DNA of 64,000 nucleotides from NCBI GenBank assembly GCA_964579395.1, contig CAZOFT010000002.1:1-64000 (forward strand). Reading direction: 5' to 3'. The stretch comes from JACOTV01 sp964579395. Its GTDB lineage: Bacteria > Patescibacteriota > Microgenomatia > UBA1406 > GWC2-37-13. A program made the position numbers and the translations under genes. Shown one piece after another: positions 10,401 to 17,766 of the stretch. The notes under the pieces are model-generated. The model was not told the DNA's origin. It saw nothing but the letters and a program-made list of their open reading frames with translations, and made no database searches. Position 1 is the stretch's first letter; the number at the start of each line of letters is the position of its first letter.

Positions 10401-13400
10401 TTTTGCCGGTCATGAAGTCACTGATTATTCGACGTTCCAGATTAAAAACAGCATCTATCACGTGATCCAGTCGCCTGAGGCGGATGCACACATCGCCTCC
10501 GGTGCAGCCACTTTGCAAGGCACAACGAGTCGCGGTGCGCAGCTGACGATCGCAAATCAGCAACTTGATGAATCGCGCACGTTCACCCTGGATCCGACCC
10601 TTGCCGGAACCGGGAGCGACAGCTTTATACTCGATAACTTTGTTGTGACGTGTGGTGAGATGCGCGATACTGACAACAACCCTGCCACGCCGGATGAAGA
10701 AGTGTGTGACTGGAGTACGCGTGTCGCATCAGCAGTCGCCAACTCAGATACTGATACTCAAAACACACTCACTGTCACCGCATCTGATGGATATGGGAAT
10801 GATGAGGTGCGCACGATTGACTATGTGGCCAATGTGTACGGCATCAACCTGACGCTGCAGCCGGCCAATCGCTATTTCTCCCCGAACGGTGATGGTCAGC
10901 TCGATGGAGTAGTCTTCAATACCACAGTAGACGAGGGTGCGACAGTGACCGATTGGACAGTCACTATAAAAGACTCAACAAGTGCCGTGGTGCGAACATT
11001 ATCCGGCACTGGCTCTCTTCCGACCACCATTACTTGGGATGGGAGCGATACAAATGGTGTGGCGGTTTCTGACGGTGAATATACCTGGTCGGCTACCGTA
11101 CACGCAAATGGGCTGACATTCACCTTTCCATCGGAGCAAAATGCTTCTACCGCAACATTGACCGCAAAGTCCTCGATCACTGATCAGACGCTTATAATGT
11201 CGCCCTCCACCGGGTATGTCACATCGGCCGGTGTGGTTGCTGTTGCAGGATTGGCACCGGCTACCGTAGCAGCAACCGATCTATCACAAAATAAGCTGAA
11301 GGGAAGTATATTGGTGCGTATTTGTGTTGACACAGTCGGCACATCGTCAGATTGTGACTATACGACCAACGCAAATGTAGATGAAGATGGCAATTTCTCG
11401 ACGCTTGTAGTCTTGCCCAAAGACAGTGCAGACGAGACTGCCACTCACACGATTACCGCTTATGCCTATGACGAATACGGCAACAGCACCGATCTCTCAG
11501 ATCCGGTCACAGTGACTACTGACACAACAGGAAGTATCTTGAGTGCGTCATCCACCACACTTACACCTGCTTCAACCAGTGATGCATACGCAGCGTATGA
11601 GGCCGGTACTGCGGACATTGACACAATCGCCAATGCATGGGTTCGGGTCGGTGTTAGTCAGTATACGCAATACGTAAAGCTGTCTTACGCCACTCATACT
11701 ATTCGCGACGGCCTCTATCAGGCGACCGGTGAGCTGACTACGATCGGGTACATCAATAATCAGGTGGAGTCATCCACCAATAAAAACCCTGACAGTGACT
11801 CGCGCGTCAAGCATATTCAGGATGCAAATCCGATCACGAACAATTATTCTCAGGCTATCGCCAACACCTGTCAGACAGCTGCCGGATGTGAATGGTATGT
11901 GCGCCTGCCCGTGGCACCGACTCAGGCTGGTGTCTACGACATCGTAGTGCAGGCGGTAAAAGGTGAGGCAGTATCAGAGGCTAGTGTGGGATACAAGGTA
12001 GACGGCAGCAGTCCGAACGCGCCCACAATCGCCATGACTGATCAGGTAGTTGAAGGTATCGCGGCCGTTGCATATGTGCATGACGATGCAGTACAGGTCC
12101 GTTCGCCACGCATTCGTCTGTATGGTGCAACCACCGCGGGCAGTAAGCTGCGCGTGCGCGTCGGCACGAGTACAAAGCAGGTAGTGGATATGTATCTGAA
12201 TAATACGCAGACCACTGCAGTATCGATCGGAGCACAAGGAGTGTATGAAGTTGATGCCGATATTACTGACTTTTTGGCTGAGGGAACCGCATGGGATTTG
12301 TTCTCCTGCTCGGCCCGTGATGTGGATGGTGATTGTGAGCTGGGAACTTTTGTACTGACTCCACAATCATACGAAGTGGATGGCGATGGTAACGAATACC
12401 ATGTGGTTGATGGTCAGAGCATGCAGTTTGCCTATGATGCCCAACCACCTGCAGCGACCGAGATTGCCGCCACCACTACCGGCGTCAATGTAGTGTCGCC
12501 ATGGGGTACTTCGGGATCGCCGATTCACTATGATGTCACCACTTCCGATGCGGTGCGATATGCGCAGATTAAGCGCCCCGATAGCTTCACTCGAGTGCTT
12601 GATGCTGCGCCGGGTAATAGCTTTACTGCAAGCTTCCCAATGAGTAAAAATGAAGCGACTGGCTCTGCGACTATGTTGGATCGCGAAGGGTACTTTAATC
12701 CCGTCATTACACTTGTTGACTATGCAGGAAATACTGCCGCTTACGATGCTGCAGACTATGTTGATTACAGTCTGGGCGACTTCCGCGGACGAATTGACGA
12801 TAGTATTCCGCTTACTGCCCGCATGCCGTTTGCCACGTGGGGGGAAGGCGGAAAAGCTGCACATGATGCGCCGCTTACCCAGAACAGCGTGTATATCAAC
12901 ACCCTATCTCAGGGATTTGTTACGCGCAGCAAGACGATCCTTATAAAAGCGCTTGCCGAGCGAGGTCAGCGCGTACAGTTTAAGGTGAATGGTGAAAATC
13001 ATGGCGACCTCATCGACGTGACTGATCAAAACTGCTCGGTGCCTGATGCCAATACGCCATCATCAGAATCTCCTGATACGGTACGTGATCCAGAGATGAC
13101 GGAGGATCTGGTGTGGGATGCACAGACAGGTGAATACATGCTCCCCACTGCTGATCGCACATCGGCCAATGGCCTTACCGTGCGATCTGCCGACCAGTGT
13201 GAAGTGTCCACCACCTATACCTTCGCAGGCGACGGAACATCGCATCAAGACGACGGCACTCCGACAGAAGCAATAGATGCTCAACTCACATCGGTCGACA
13301 AAGCAGGGAATCTGTCCAATATCACCGCCCCGATCAAGATCTACTACGACACCTTCGCCCCCAAAGAACCAGAAGCAATTCTGTACCAAGATGATATCGG

Positions 13401-14892
13401 TGTGCGTGGTGAGCGTATGGGCTACTACGATATTACTATGACATCGCCCAATGGCACCGTCACTACAACAGGTGAGGGTGTGTTGGACGGAGATGGAGAC
13501 TCAATGGAGATCGTACACAAAGTATTTACCGACGAGTGGGGCATCTTTACCATAGTAGTGCATACGTATGACGCAGCTGGAAACAGATCTACGACTACGC
13601 GCACCATCGAGCGCAAGCCCGAAGACCCTCAAGGAACAGGAGGAGATAATGAAGGTGATTTTACAGATTTGCCGTACTCAACTGTATATGTTACTGTGGG
13701 CGCAGGAGGAGCATACTCCGTCACTGGAAGCAATGTGACGGTACCCAGTATTAGCGAGGCAACAAAAAACAGTGATGGAACATTTAATGTTGCTGGTCGC
13801 GCTCCTGCAACCGGCGATAAGGCGCTTATTCACACTACGTACGATGGATCCTATAGATTAGCTGCCGCCATAGGATCGCGTTGTACGATCTTTAACCTGA
13901 TCTCAACATATGGATATATTAATTGCATTAGTCAGCTAACCACGCTCTACAACTTGAATAAACTACGAAACGTAGTAATAAAAGAAGGTCAAGTATCGTC
14001 CTCACTTGTTCGGATTGTGGATAATGACAACACAAGTTTGGTAACAGAGTTTGGCAACACAACAAGCTTTAATAGACGAAACATCTCATTATCATCAAGC
14101 AACCAAACCAACGCTATAAGAGCTGCTTCAAAAATTCAAATTTCAGGAAGCATAGCAGGCTCAAACTTTAGTAGTACAGGAATTCTTCAAAGCAACTCAA
14201 CTACTGCGCTTTCTTTACTCTCTGCACAGTCACTTAATGCAAATACACCACTTGGGCTACCTGGAGATCCACCAAGCGGAGTTGCTCCTGAGTGGACAAA
14301 AGTATTTATCCAACAAGGTGCTCTAGATTGCTACACATGGGGTGGTGGTGCAACAAACTCACATTGCGGTGTTTCTGGTGTTGATTTTACATATAGTAAT
14401 AATAGCGGTCAGATGAACACAGTTAAGTTGTACGCCACGATGGATGGAGTAGTAACATTTGCAAAAAACTCCATACCATCGCGAGAGACCATATATAATG
14501 GATTAATTCAGCAAGGTTACAGTAGTTCTGATGCATCAGGCCTTAGTGACTCAATCAATATTGCAAATCAGAATGCATATGTGAACTGCGGTCAAAGTAA
14601 TTATTTTGGCTATGGATGTCATGTTGTAATAACCAGTTCTTCAGGATATAGACTAATTTATGGACACCTTTCTAGTAATTGGAATGGGAATAAAAGTCTT
14701 GAATCAAAGCAAATAACTAGAGGGGGTAATATAGGTAGTATGGGAAATAGTGGATATTCGAGCGGTCCTCATCTACACTATGAAATAACTAAAAATAGCG
14801 CCAAATTGTCCAAGAGCGAACTATCTCAATTAACCGGAATATCTGAGGCGCATTTGACAACCACTAATTCTACACATCAAATAAGACCATGA
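4462..14892 (+). CDS. Giant secreted polymorphic-toxin-like protein with M23 peptidase tip
   Basis: A 3476-residue exported protein. Seen in order: signal peptide (1-52, ending KSANA); Pro/Thr-rich stretch (about 55-140); a charged linker; a region around 313-463 with YKNIYPDADLEFTLTNGGV and a following region (about 557-690, FFFFDRGSMPNSNFDVIGG) that resemble the N-terminal and DNRLRE parts of WapA-type proteins; fibronectin/Ig-like segments; two beta-propeller-like regions (about 1076-1380 and 1393-1693) with repeated DGxYxW and Kxxxxx(Y/F)D; many Ig-like repeats including a FlgD-like one (about 2138, FSPNGDGQLDG); a junction RSTTTRTIERKP (about 3041-3053); a tip domain (about 3073-3260); and a C-terminal M23 (LytM) domain (about 3280-3447, LIYGHLS, GPHLHYEI). 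The first zinc motif is odd: HCGVSGVD instead of HxGxD. From the junction on, the DNA is AT-richer. The GTG at 4459 is an alternative start. Role as a contact-dependent toxin or cell-wall lysin is inferred. Confidence 0.75.
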   Translation: MKNRINIVFHLVERIMMSRHASRAISWILILQVFAQSLAPYPMGLIIKSANAQDLTPTATAVPTSSPGVAPSLTIIPTSIPASPTAPPLTPSPTVVKPTFTPAVTLTPTVKTASPTPTSVVIPTEIPAQPDESDSPVTQSTGSARLSELQLGSNVRIITLNTKAAKQTYRHTEKKADPSEEVSLRSVHAKAYKIAEKDALKDEDFDIDRYKQLQKKKGNNTDDGAFVPPKSDRIYDALLGTSPPPTPAPKDPLPALGKLPSQNKSTQQSAGKQKREKKISATPTPFYSPKDEKDPNTIKEEAVIEPKKSNAGDTSAKEGIYRFEISGGDPLHFEDADGVLKDIDPTAVIDETERYKFRNAAGPYVFRAASILSGGVEYVDQNGKLCRFGLGSVEGVALNKDAVGSTQENKIIYKNIYPDADLEFTLTNGGVRTEVVAQTKAARKASYTFDLYECAASFREPVVVQDSLGSAIPAKQNISTSTITEVQADEVGAIIAEEVKKIKTLTIRPDYQKIEKVEDKAIDARTDVIDKLGGLIPVLGSSVKKQLSDVGLDETLRIDPTLSTAILAGYTDESGLAHRYDTVHAVGTIDGYSDARAFFFFDRGSMPNSNFDVIGGYLSLYQLTSNGDVYAEAYDTQFGSANASTNSINGLLDYLAYPGTGSSLPDMVTINEAANVTSVPADKTGVFQYMGSSIQGTRRIHVPWWVFNRWRYAPCAAEGCWTSNEGLMVKAANQKGFKFASTYNPTMNQQPRINVYMSSDTPHPDQGRPPTIPDIYMPRSGSYVEPIDGSCDESVSPAAGGCRTTTYVPLVTGAGDPDGWGPGDILGVQYSMWSNGGDSYSPFVYGTSPGITANIDATDNIYYWRAYSKDRTNRTSAYTPQQVLITDTTPPSVPKIGELPAYSPGTGTESSRQVDIVSPGSYDDMHVKAAETFGTYYTIDYQLEYSTSSSFSSSFTTSWQSNNPLFSISSYGADQQQGTSDDLLENTTYYFRMKARDTFGNVSAWSDAVSTTFDTVQPTINSESLSSQRASETTPSEWNFSYDDTNASTATFSLVNSAETTITPTPAITKQSTESVVPVPGAGQAYKAAIVSVNKKTKVYVAMKGINKIAVIDGETATTLRTINTTAPMSGIIYGAGFIWAVDETSSYLYKVDPASDTIVKKTALPVGVRNNWRLTYAYGALWLSTFASNGQEIYKITPDTAALQCTVRPPGTAPQAYVSPEMLVTKEGKLWATYYSYGYALEINSDCSIAKQSDHLGFALWGMFEENDHIWVAAYGDSKMVKMDKSGHKLADYPLPGAEPLDGIYDGQYIYLLQFGNSKYVKYDPSTMTAIEQNPLSPLVTLEVYSDGRYHWLPSNSTPGTIYRYDTARWNEEQKPPEITSQTIATPTVVDARAQGSLPQSAAYRLTSATVGGEVYIYAIQQWQGAISKVRSRDAHYETTIQLDKTKFANLAGITSQGANLYVTSHEGWLGVIDMTTDTLTSSQQVAQPSEMLEGVAYYGDALWLSYYGAAKIVKIDPVTYAQHCSASLSSYGTTTPISTRLELISGNLWTNHYTAGRLIRIGSDCHVAASTPTHPSQAVDMFSDGKYLWSVSYSGSKLYAHDIQTGANVKEAGVAAGPVGAIYDGKYYWVATAGSPEKIIKYDGQFSELSRYSPTNGNVASQDVVKDGKYLWYANFDTGSLTRFDTTPTEPYGSAVPEDEVIYTKDYSLTGGSHSQTVSFNTLQTDATLIDDGTYTAKLMVTDRAGQSQKVEKVMVVDNSAPSIVLSNSLASGWVTDNSVLLQGQLAAAHTAGHEDYDVNTFQYRFGTSGAWTDISFDSQHIFNTTITAPDGTSVLYLRATDEAGNSTQQQYDVQTDSADPELSAVTPSTLYVGTKPTLSYHVEEATAGSGIPYGTNPQGMKVQLQYTYNSAAVIKTLVDNGVIGDTSLATTLTCTPASGATTSTDNGIAVASAVDCSMPVLSDLPEALYNLVVWTKDFAGHEVTDYSTFQIKNSIYHVIQSPEADAHIASGAATLQGTTSRGAQLTIANQQLDESRTFTLDPTLAGTGSDSFILDNFVVTCGEMRDTDNNPATPDEEVCDWSTRVASAVANSDTDTQNTLTVTASDGYGNDEVRTIDYVANVYGINLTLQPANRYFSPNGDGQLDGVVFNTTVDEGATVTDWTVTIKDSTSAVVRTLSGTGSLPTTITWDGSDTNGVAVSDGEYTWSATVHANGLTFTFPSEQNASTATLTAKSSITDQTLIMSPSTGYVTSAGVVAVAGLAPATVAATDLSQNKLKGSILVRICVDTVGTSSDCDYTTNANVDEDGNFSTLVVLPKDSADETATHTITAYAYDEYGNSTDLSDPVTVTTDTTGSILSASSTTLTPASTSDAYAAYEAGTADIDTIANAWVRVGVSQYTQYVKLSYATHTIRDGLYQATGELTTIGYINNQVESSTNKNPDSDSRVKHIQDANPITNNYSQAIANTCQTAAGCEWYVRLPVAPTQAGVYDIVVQAVKGEAVSEASVGYKVDGSSPNAPTIAMTDQVVEGIAAVAYVHDDAVQVRSPRIRLYGATTAGSKLRVRVGTSTKQVVDMYLNNTQTTAVSIGAQGVYEVDADITDFLAEGTAWDLFSCSARDVDGDCELGTFVLTPQSYEVDGDGNEYHVVDGQSMQFAYDAQPPAATEIAATTTGVNVVSPWGTSGSPIHYDVTTSDAVRYAQIKRPDSFTRVLDAAPGNSFTASFPMSKNEATGSATMLDREGYFNPVITLVDYAGNTAAYDAADYVDYSLGDFRGRIDDSIPLTARMPFATWGEGGKAAHDAPLTQNSVYINTLSQGFVTRSKTILIKALAERGQRVQFKVNGENHGDLIDVTDQNCSVPDANTPSSESPDTVRDPEMTEDLVWDAQTGEYMLPTADRTSANGLTVRSADQCEVSTTYTFAGDGTSHQDDGTPTEAIDAQLTSVDKAGNLSNITAPIKIYYDTFAPKEPEAILYQDDIGVRGERMGYYDITMTSPNGTVTTTGEGVLDGDGDSMEIVHKVFTDEWGIFTIVVHTYDAAGNRSTTTRTIERKPEDPQGTGGDNEGDFTDLPYSTVYVTVGAGGAYSVTGSNVTVPSISEATKNSDGTFNVAGRAPATGDKALIHTTYDGSYRLAAAIGSRCTIFNLISTYGYINCISQLTTLYNLNKLRNVVIKEGQVSSSLVRIVDNDNTSLVTEFGNTTSFNRRNISLSSSNQTNAIRAASKIQISGSIAGSNFSSTGILQSNSTTALSLLSAQSLNANTPLGLPGDPPSGVAPEWTKVFIQQGALDCYTWGGGATNSHCGVSGVDFTYSNNSGQMNTVKLYATMDGVVTFAKNSIPSRETIYNGLIQQGYSSSDASGLSDSINIANQNAYVNCGQSNYFGYGCHVVITSSSGYRLIYGHLSSNWNGNKSLESKQITRGGNIGSMGNSGYSSGPHLHYEITKNSAKLSKSELSQLTGISEAHLTTTNSTHQIRP
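13583..13622 (+). repeat. Tip-junction direct repeat, copy 1 (inside the giant gene)
   Basis: A 40-bp stretch encoding RSTTTRTIERKP, identical to 15904-15943. With one mismatch the match extends to 13628/15949. It lies exactly where the giant protein changes from body to C-terminal tip and where the DNA becomes AT-richer. Confidence 0.95.
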
Positions 14893-15899
14893 AGATAAAA
14901 AGAAGAGCAAAGATTCTCCAGCTCCTGATACTAGGTTTATTAGTTTCCCTACTCCTACTTATATTTGCTTTTCGTAGCCAAATTATTAAACGGCCGGAAA
15001 TTATCACTGAAGACAAGTTGCAGCATATGCGACAATTACCCTATGGTTATCCGCCAAAGGAAGATGCGGTTGTTGATCTGGAACGTGAGAGTGAGTTGCG
15101 GGATATGGTTAATTCTGTAAGCACAAACAGTAGTATAAAGGTCTATTTTGGTAAGACCATAAATGAAGAGTATTTGACTTCGACAAAAAAAGCAGCCACA
15201 AACAAGGAATTTATAGCAAGCATGTATGCTAAATATTTTATAGATGAGAATCCGACCACGCTTATATTAGCAAAGTATTTAAGTACTCCAGTGAACAAAG
15301 CATTACCAGGATTCATAGAGCCTGTTGAACTACATGCAGAAACTATCCCAATAGATCAAGTTGAGGAATATATGAATAGTGAAATTTGCTACGATAATGA
15401 GTTTGTTTTAGATAGGTTTAGTGTGGAGGGGCTCCTAAATGGTCTTCCATTAATACAGCCTAATGTTAATAGCGCATGGGAAGATAGGGCCAATTTGCTC
15501 GTTTTATTTCCAAGAAACAATTGTACTAGTGCAGAAGTTTTTGTAAATCATTATTTTGAGCCAAGTAGTGTGTTAGGGGTTGAGAGCTTTGATTTATTAT
15601 CTCAAGATGTGGTATTTGACAATATTGCGGCAAAGAAATGGCGCTATTACGCCTTATATAATTTAAGTGACCCCAACTTGGAGGAAGGTCTTCCAAATCT
15701 ACCTATTAAGGAATACACAATTAAGGAGCTGAGTCTTGCATACTTTATAATCGAGGATTCGCTCGCCATACCCTTTTGGCGGCTCTGTGGATCAGCTCAC
15801 CTTTCATCCCCTTCTACTGATGCACACATGTTTTGTGCAGCCACTTATGCGATTGACAATGAAAGTATTCCTAACGACGCAAAATTTGAAGCACTCTAG
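14889..15899 (+). CDS. Membrane-anchored protein coupled to the giant gene (candidate immunity protein)
   Basis: A 336-residue protein with one N-terminal helix (about 10-28, LQLLILGLLVSLLLLIFAF) after a basic start, so the rest should lie outside the membrane. No known domain is recognised. The ATG overlaps the TGA of the giant gene (ATGA), the usual sign of translational coupling. The gene is as AT-rich as the toxin tip and unlike the body of the giant gene. Position, coupling and extracytoplasmic location fit an immunity protein against the secreted M23 tip; this is inference with no sequence family behind it. It ends in TAG TGA, two stops in a row, immediately before the orphan tip cassette. 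Confidence 0.6.
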   Translation: MKIKRRAKILQLLILGLLVSLLLLIFAFRSQIIKRPEIITEDKLQHMRQLPYGYPPKEDAVVDLERESELRDMVNSVSTNSSIKVYFGKTINEEYLTSTKKAATNKEFIASMYAKYFIDENPTTLILAKYLSTPVNKALPGFIEPVELHAETIPIDQVEEYMNSEICYDNEFVLDRFSVEGLLNGLPLIQPNVNSAWEDRANLLVLFPRNNCTSAEVFVNHYFEPSSVLGVESFDLLSQDVVFDNIAAKKWRYYALYNLSDPNLEEGLPNLPIKEYTIKELSLAYFIIEDSLAIPFWRLCGSAHLSSPSTDAHMFCAATYAIDNESIPNDAKFEAL

Positions 15900-15903
15900 T
15901 GAG

Positions 15904-15943
15904 ACAGATCTACGACTACGCGCACCATCGAGCGCAAGCCCGA
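15904..15943 (+). repeat. Tip-junction direct repeat, copy 2 (start of the orphan cassette)
   Basis: Identical over 40 bp to 13583-13622 and read in the same frame relative to the downstream tip. It starts 4 nt after the TAG of the candidate immunity gene. Confidence 0.95.
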
Positions 15944-16001
15944 CGACCCCGACCCAGCAGACGGGCTCGGTGGGGGATGGGTAGGGAGTAATGTATTTGC
16001 T

Positions 16002-16985
16002 GTGCCAAATGTGACTATTTATGTAAATAATGATGGGTCAGCTTCAACTGTAAGTGGATCAGTAGAGCGCCCCAGAATTGTGAGCGCAGCATACAACGAA
16101 GACCACACCTTTAATGTGAGTGGCGTTGCTATTGCATCTAACGATGTAGCTTCCATCAAAGCTATTTATAGCTCTGCACTGATAACAAGAGTAAGGAAGC
16201 GTTGTATTGAAACTTATGGTTGGTTACCTGGAGTAAATAACGCCAAGCTTACAGCCTGCTTTGCTCGTTGGACTGACTCTCAGCTAAGACAAGTAGTCTA
16301 TAAAGTTGGTAAAGTCTCATCTTCCAAAATTCGACTAGTTGATCATAATAACAGTGCTTATGCTACTGAGTTTGATAATCAGTCAGCTTTTCAAAAAAAT
16401 AACATATCGTTTTCAAATCCTCGAACAACAACCTCTATTAGAGCTGCTTCGAAAATTAGAATATCAGGCTCTATTACGGGTAGTTCTTTTGTGGAGTCCG
16501 AAATTCTTCAAAGTGAATCTACTGATTCGGTCAATCTCAGCTCACAAGATGCTACAATTTTCAATGGTGCCGTTAGTCCAGTAAGTGACCCAAGTTGTGC
16601 CGGAATACAGGTAACGTCAGAATTCGGAGAAGCAAGAAGTATCACTCTTATTGATGAAAATGGAAATCCATATGTTTGGAATAATGTTCACGACGGTATT
16701 GATTTTGCTCTGCCAGAACATAGAACGTGTGATATTGTTAGTGTAAATACAGGTATGTTGAGTAAAAACTACAGCTATGGAGATGCTGCAAAAGTAGTTC
16801 ATAATAGTACTTACTCAACATTGTATGGTCACGGAAGTGCGTATTTAAAGAATGATGGTCAAGTAGAGAAAGGAGAAAAAATAATTCATATGGGTTCAAC
16901 AGGGAGGTCTACAGGAAATCACTTACACTTTATGATTTATCAAAATGGAAATGCCATTAACCCAAGGATCTATTTTAATTTTTAA
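16002..16985 (+). CDS. M23 (LytM-type) metallopeptidase, orphan tip
   Basis: The part of the orphan cassette that could be translated from a GTG, 327 residues. The first ~190 residues are paralogous to the tip domain of the giant protein: both share VSSSxxRxVD, TEF, IRAASKI, ISGSI and ILQS in the same order. The C-terminal M23 domain (about 205-327) has the full zinc motifs, HDGID and NHLHF, plus LYGHG, so it should be an active endopeptidase of peptidoglycan cross-links if exported. No signal peptide is present, no Shine-Dalgarno sequence is seen, and the GTG sits inside the conserved domain. Independent expression is therefore doubtful; it is more likely a donor tip. Confidence 0.7.
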   Translation: MPNVTIYVNNDGSASTVSGSVERPRIVSAAYNEDHTFNVSGVAIASNDVASIKAIYSSALITRVRKRCIETYGWLPGVNNAKLTACFARWTDSQLRQVVYKVGKVSSSKIRLVDHNNSAYATEFDNQSAFQKNNISFSNPRTTTSIRAASKIRISGSITGSSFVESEILQSESTDSVNLSSQDATIFNGAVSPVSDPSCAGIQVTSEFGEARSITLIDENGNPYVWNNVHDGIDFALPEHRTCDIVSVNTGMLSKNYSYGDAAKVVHNSTYSTLYGHGSAYLKNDGQVEKGEKIIHMGSTGRSTGNHLHFMIYQNGNAINPRIYFNF

Positions 16986-16995
16986 CTCTTACACA

Positions 16996-17529
16996 ATGTC
17001 TTATAGATTAATACTGGCAATCTCATTATTTTTTATTTTTTTATCAGCTGCCTTTTTAGTGCATTTGGTAAAGATGCAAAATACCATAGATAGTGTGCAG
17101 TTAGAAAATATTCCTGGATTAACAAAGAGGTCTGATTATCAAATTAGTTGTGATAAATTAGTTTTAACCGAAAATAGCATGATTGGAGTGTGGTCTTATA
17201 TTTCGTCAGGGGAGACTCCGGTTAAGAATGCAACCTTAAGCTTAAATGAGGATATGAGTGCTGTATTTTCAGGCTATGCAAGTGAGTCATTTAAAAGCTT
17301 TGGTTTATGGGAATATAAAAATGAAACTTTGGTTTTTAAACCACGCGATAACTTTAATTATTGGAGGTTGTTTATAAATAACATAAAAAAAAATTCTTCA
17401 CTAAACGACAATGATTTACCCGTCATAGAAATGCTGACTGATACTTACAGCTTGCATGATGGCTATTGTTATGCAAAGCTTAATTTCTATGGAGATAATT
17501 TTAATAAGCAAATTAGCAATATTGAGTAG
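16996..17529 (+). CDS. Membrane-anchored protein after the orphan tip (candidate immunity protein)
   Basis: A 177-residue protein with an N-terminal hydrophobic helix (about 4-24, ending FFIFLSAAFLVHL) and an extracytoplasmic remainder; no family recognised. The frame is open back to 16945, but the ATG at 16996, 10 nt after the cassette stop, puts the start right before the helix. It follows the orphan tip just as the 336-residue gene follows the giant gene, is equally AT-rich, and shows no visible similarity to that protein. That is the expected pattern for a cognate immunity gene with its own specificity. The function is inferred only from this layout. Confidence 0.5.
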   Translation: MSYRLILAISLFFIFLSAAFLVHLVKMQNTIDSVQLENIPGLTKRSDYQISCDKLVLTENSMIGVWSYISSGETPVKNATLSLNEDMSAVFSGYASESFKSFGLWEYKNETLVFKPRDNFNYWRLFINNIKKNSSLNDNDLPVIEMLTDTYSLHDGYCYAKLNFYGDNFNKQISNIE

Positions 17530-17644
17530 CTTGATTGTCGTATTTTGATTTATGCTAAAAGTGGCAAACACCTTCTTATGCTTTTCTCAAAAATTTGAGT
17601 GAATTAAGCAACTATTCAGTTTGGGCTAGTATACTAGGCTCAAT

Positions 17645-17704
17645 ATGAAACAAAAAGCGGGAGAGTTTTTACGGCGCACTCCTAAACATGCAAAATGCAC
17701 ATAG
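17645..17704 (+). CDS. Possible 19-codon ORF with a near-leaderless promoter
   Basis: The only structure seen in the gap 17530-17766. TATACT (17630-17635) ends 9 nt before an ATG that opens a 19-codon frame with a basic product (MKQKAGEFLRRTPKH...). The spacing is like that of real genes in this window. No Shine-Dalgarno sequence, homology or convincing -35 box supports it, so it may be chance or the remnant of an older cassette. Confidence 0.2.
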   Translation: MKQKAGEFLRRTPKHAKCT

Positions 17705-17766
17705 TCATACTTTCTAACTGATGTATTCAGTTCATGCGGTTTTTCCACGGTATACTGTGTGTACAC

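Larger units (their letters stand above)
15903..16985 (+). other. Orphan C-terminal tip cassette with no start of its own
   Basis: One frame is open from directly after the TAG-TGA stops (15897-15902) to TAA 16983-16985. It begins with the 40-bp copy of the giant-gene junction in the matching frame, then a different linker (DDPDPADGLGGG), a tip domain paralogous to that of the giant protein, and an M23 domain. The first candidate start codon near the conserved part is a GTG at 16002, inside the homologous region. This is what a displaced or silent CdiA/Rhs-type tip looks like: recombination at the repeat would join it in frame to the giant gene and delete the 2321 bp between the copies. Confidence 0.7.

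Noticed and set aside
14887..14895. UGA at the end of the giant gene might be read through (UGA=Gly code)
   Set aside because: RF2 is present, UGA ends other genes normally, and the next gene starts in another frame at this very stop.
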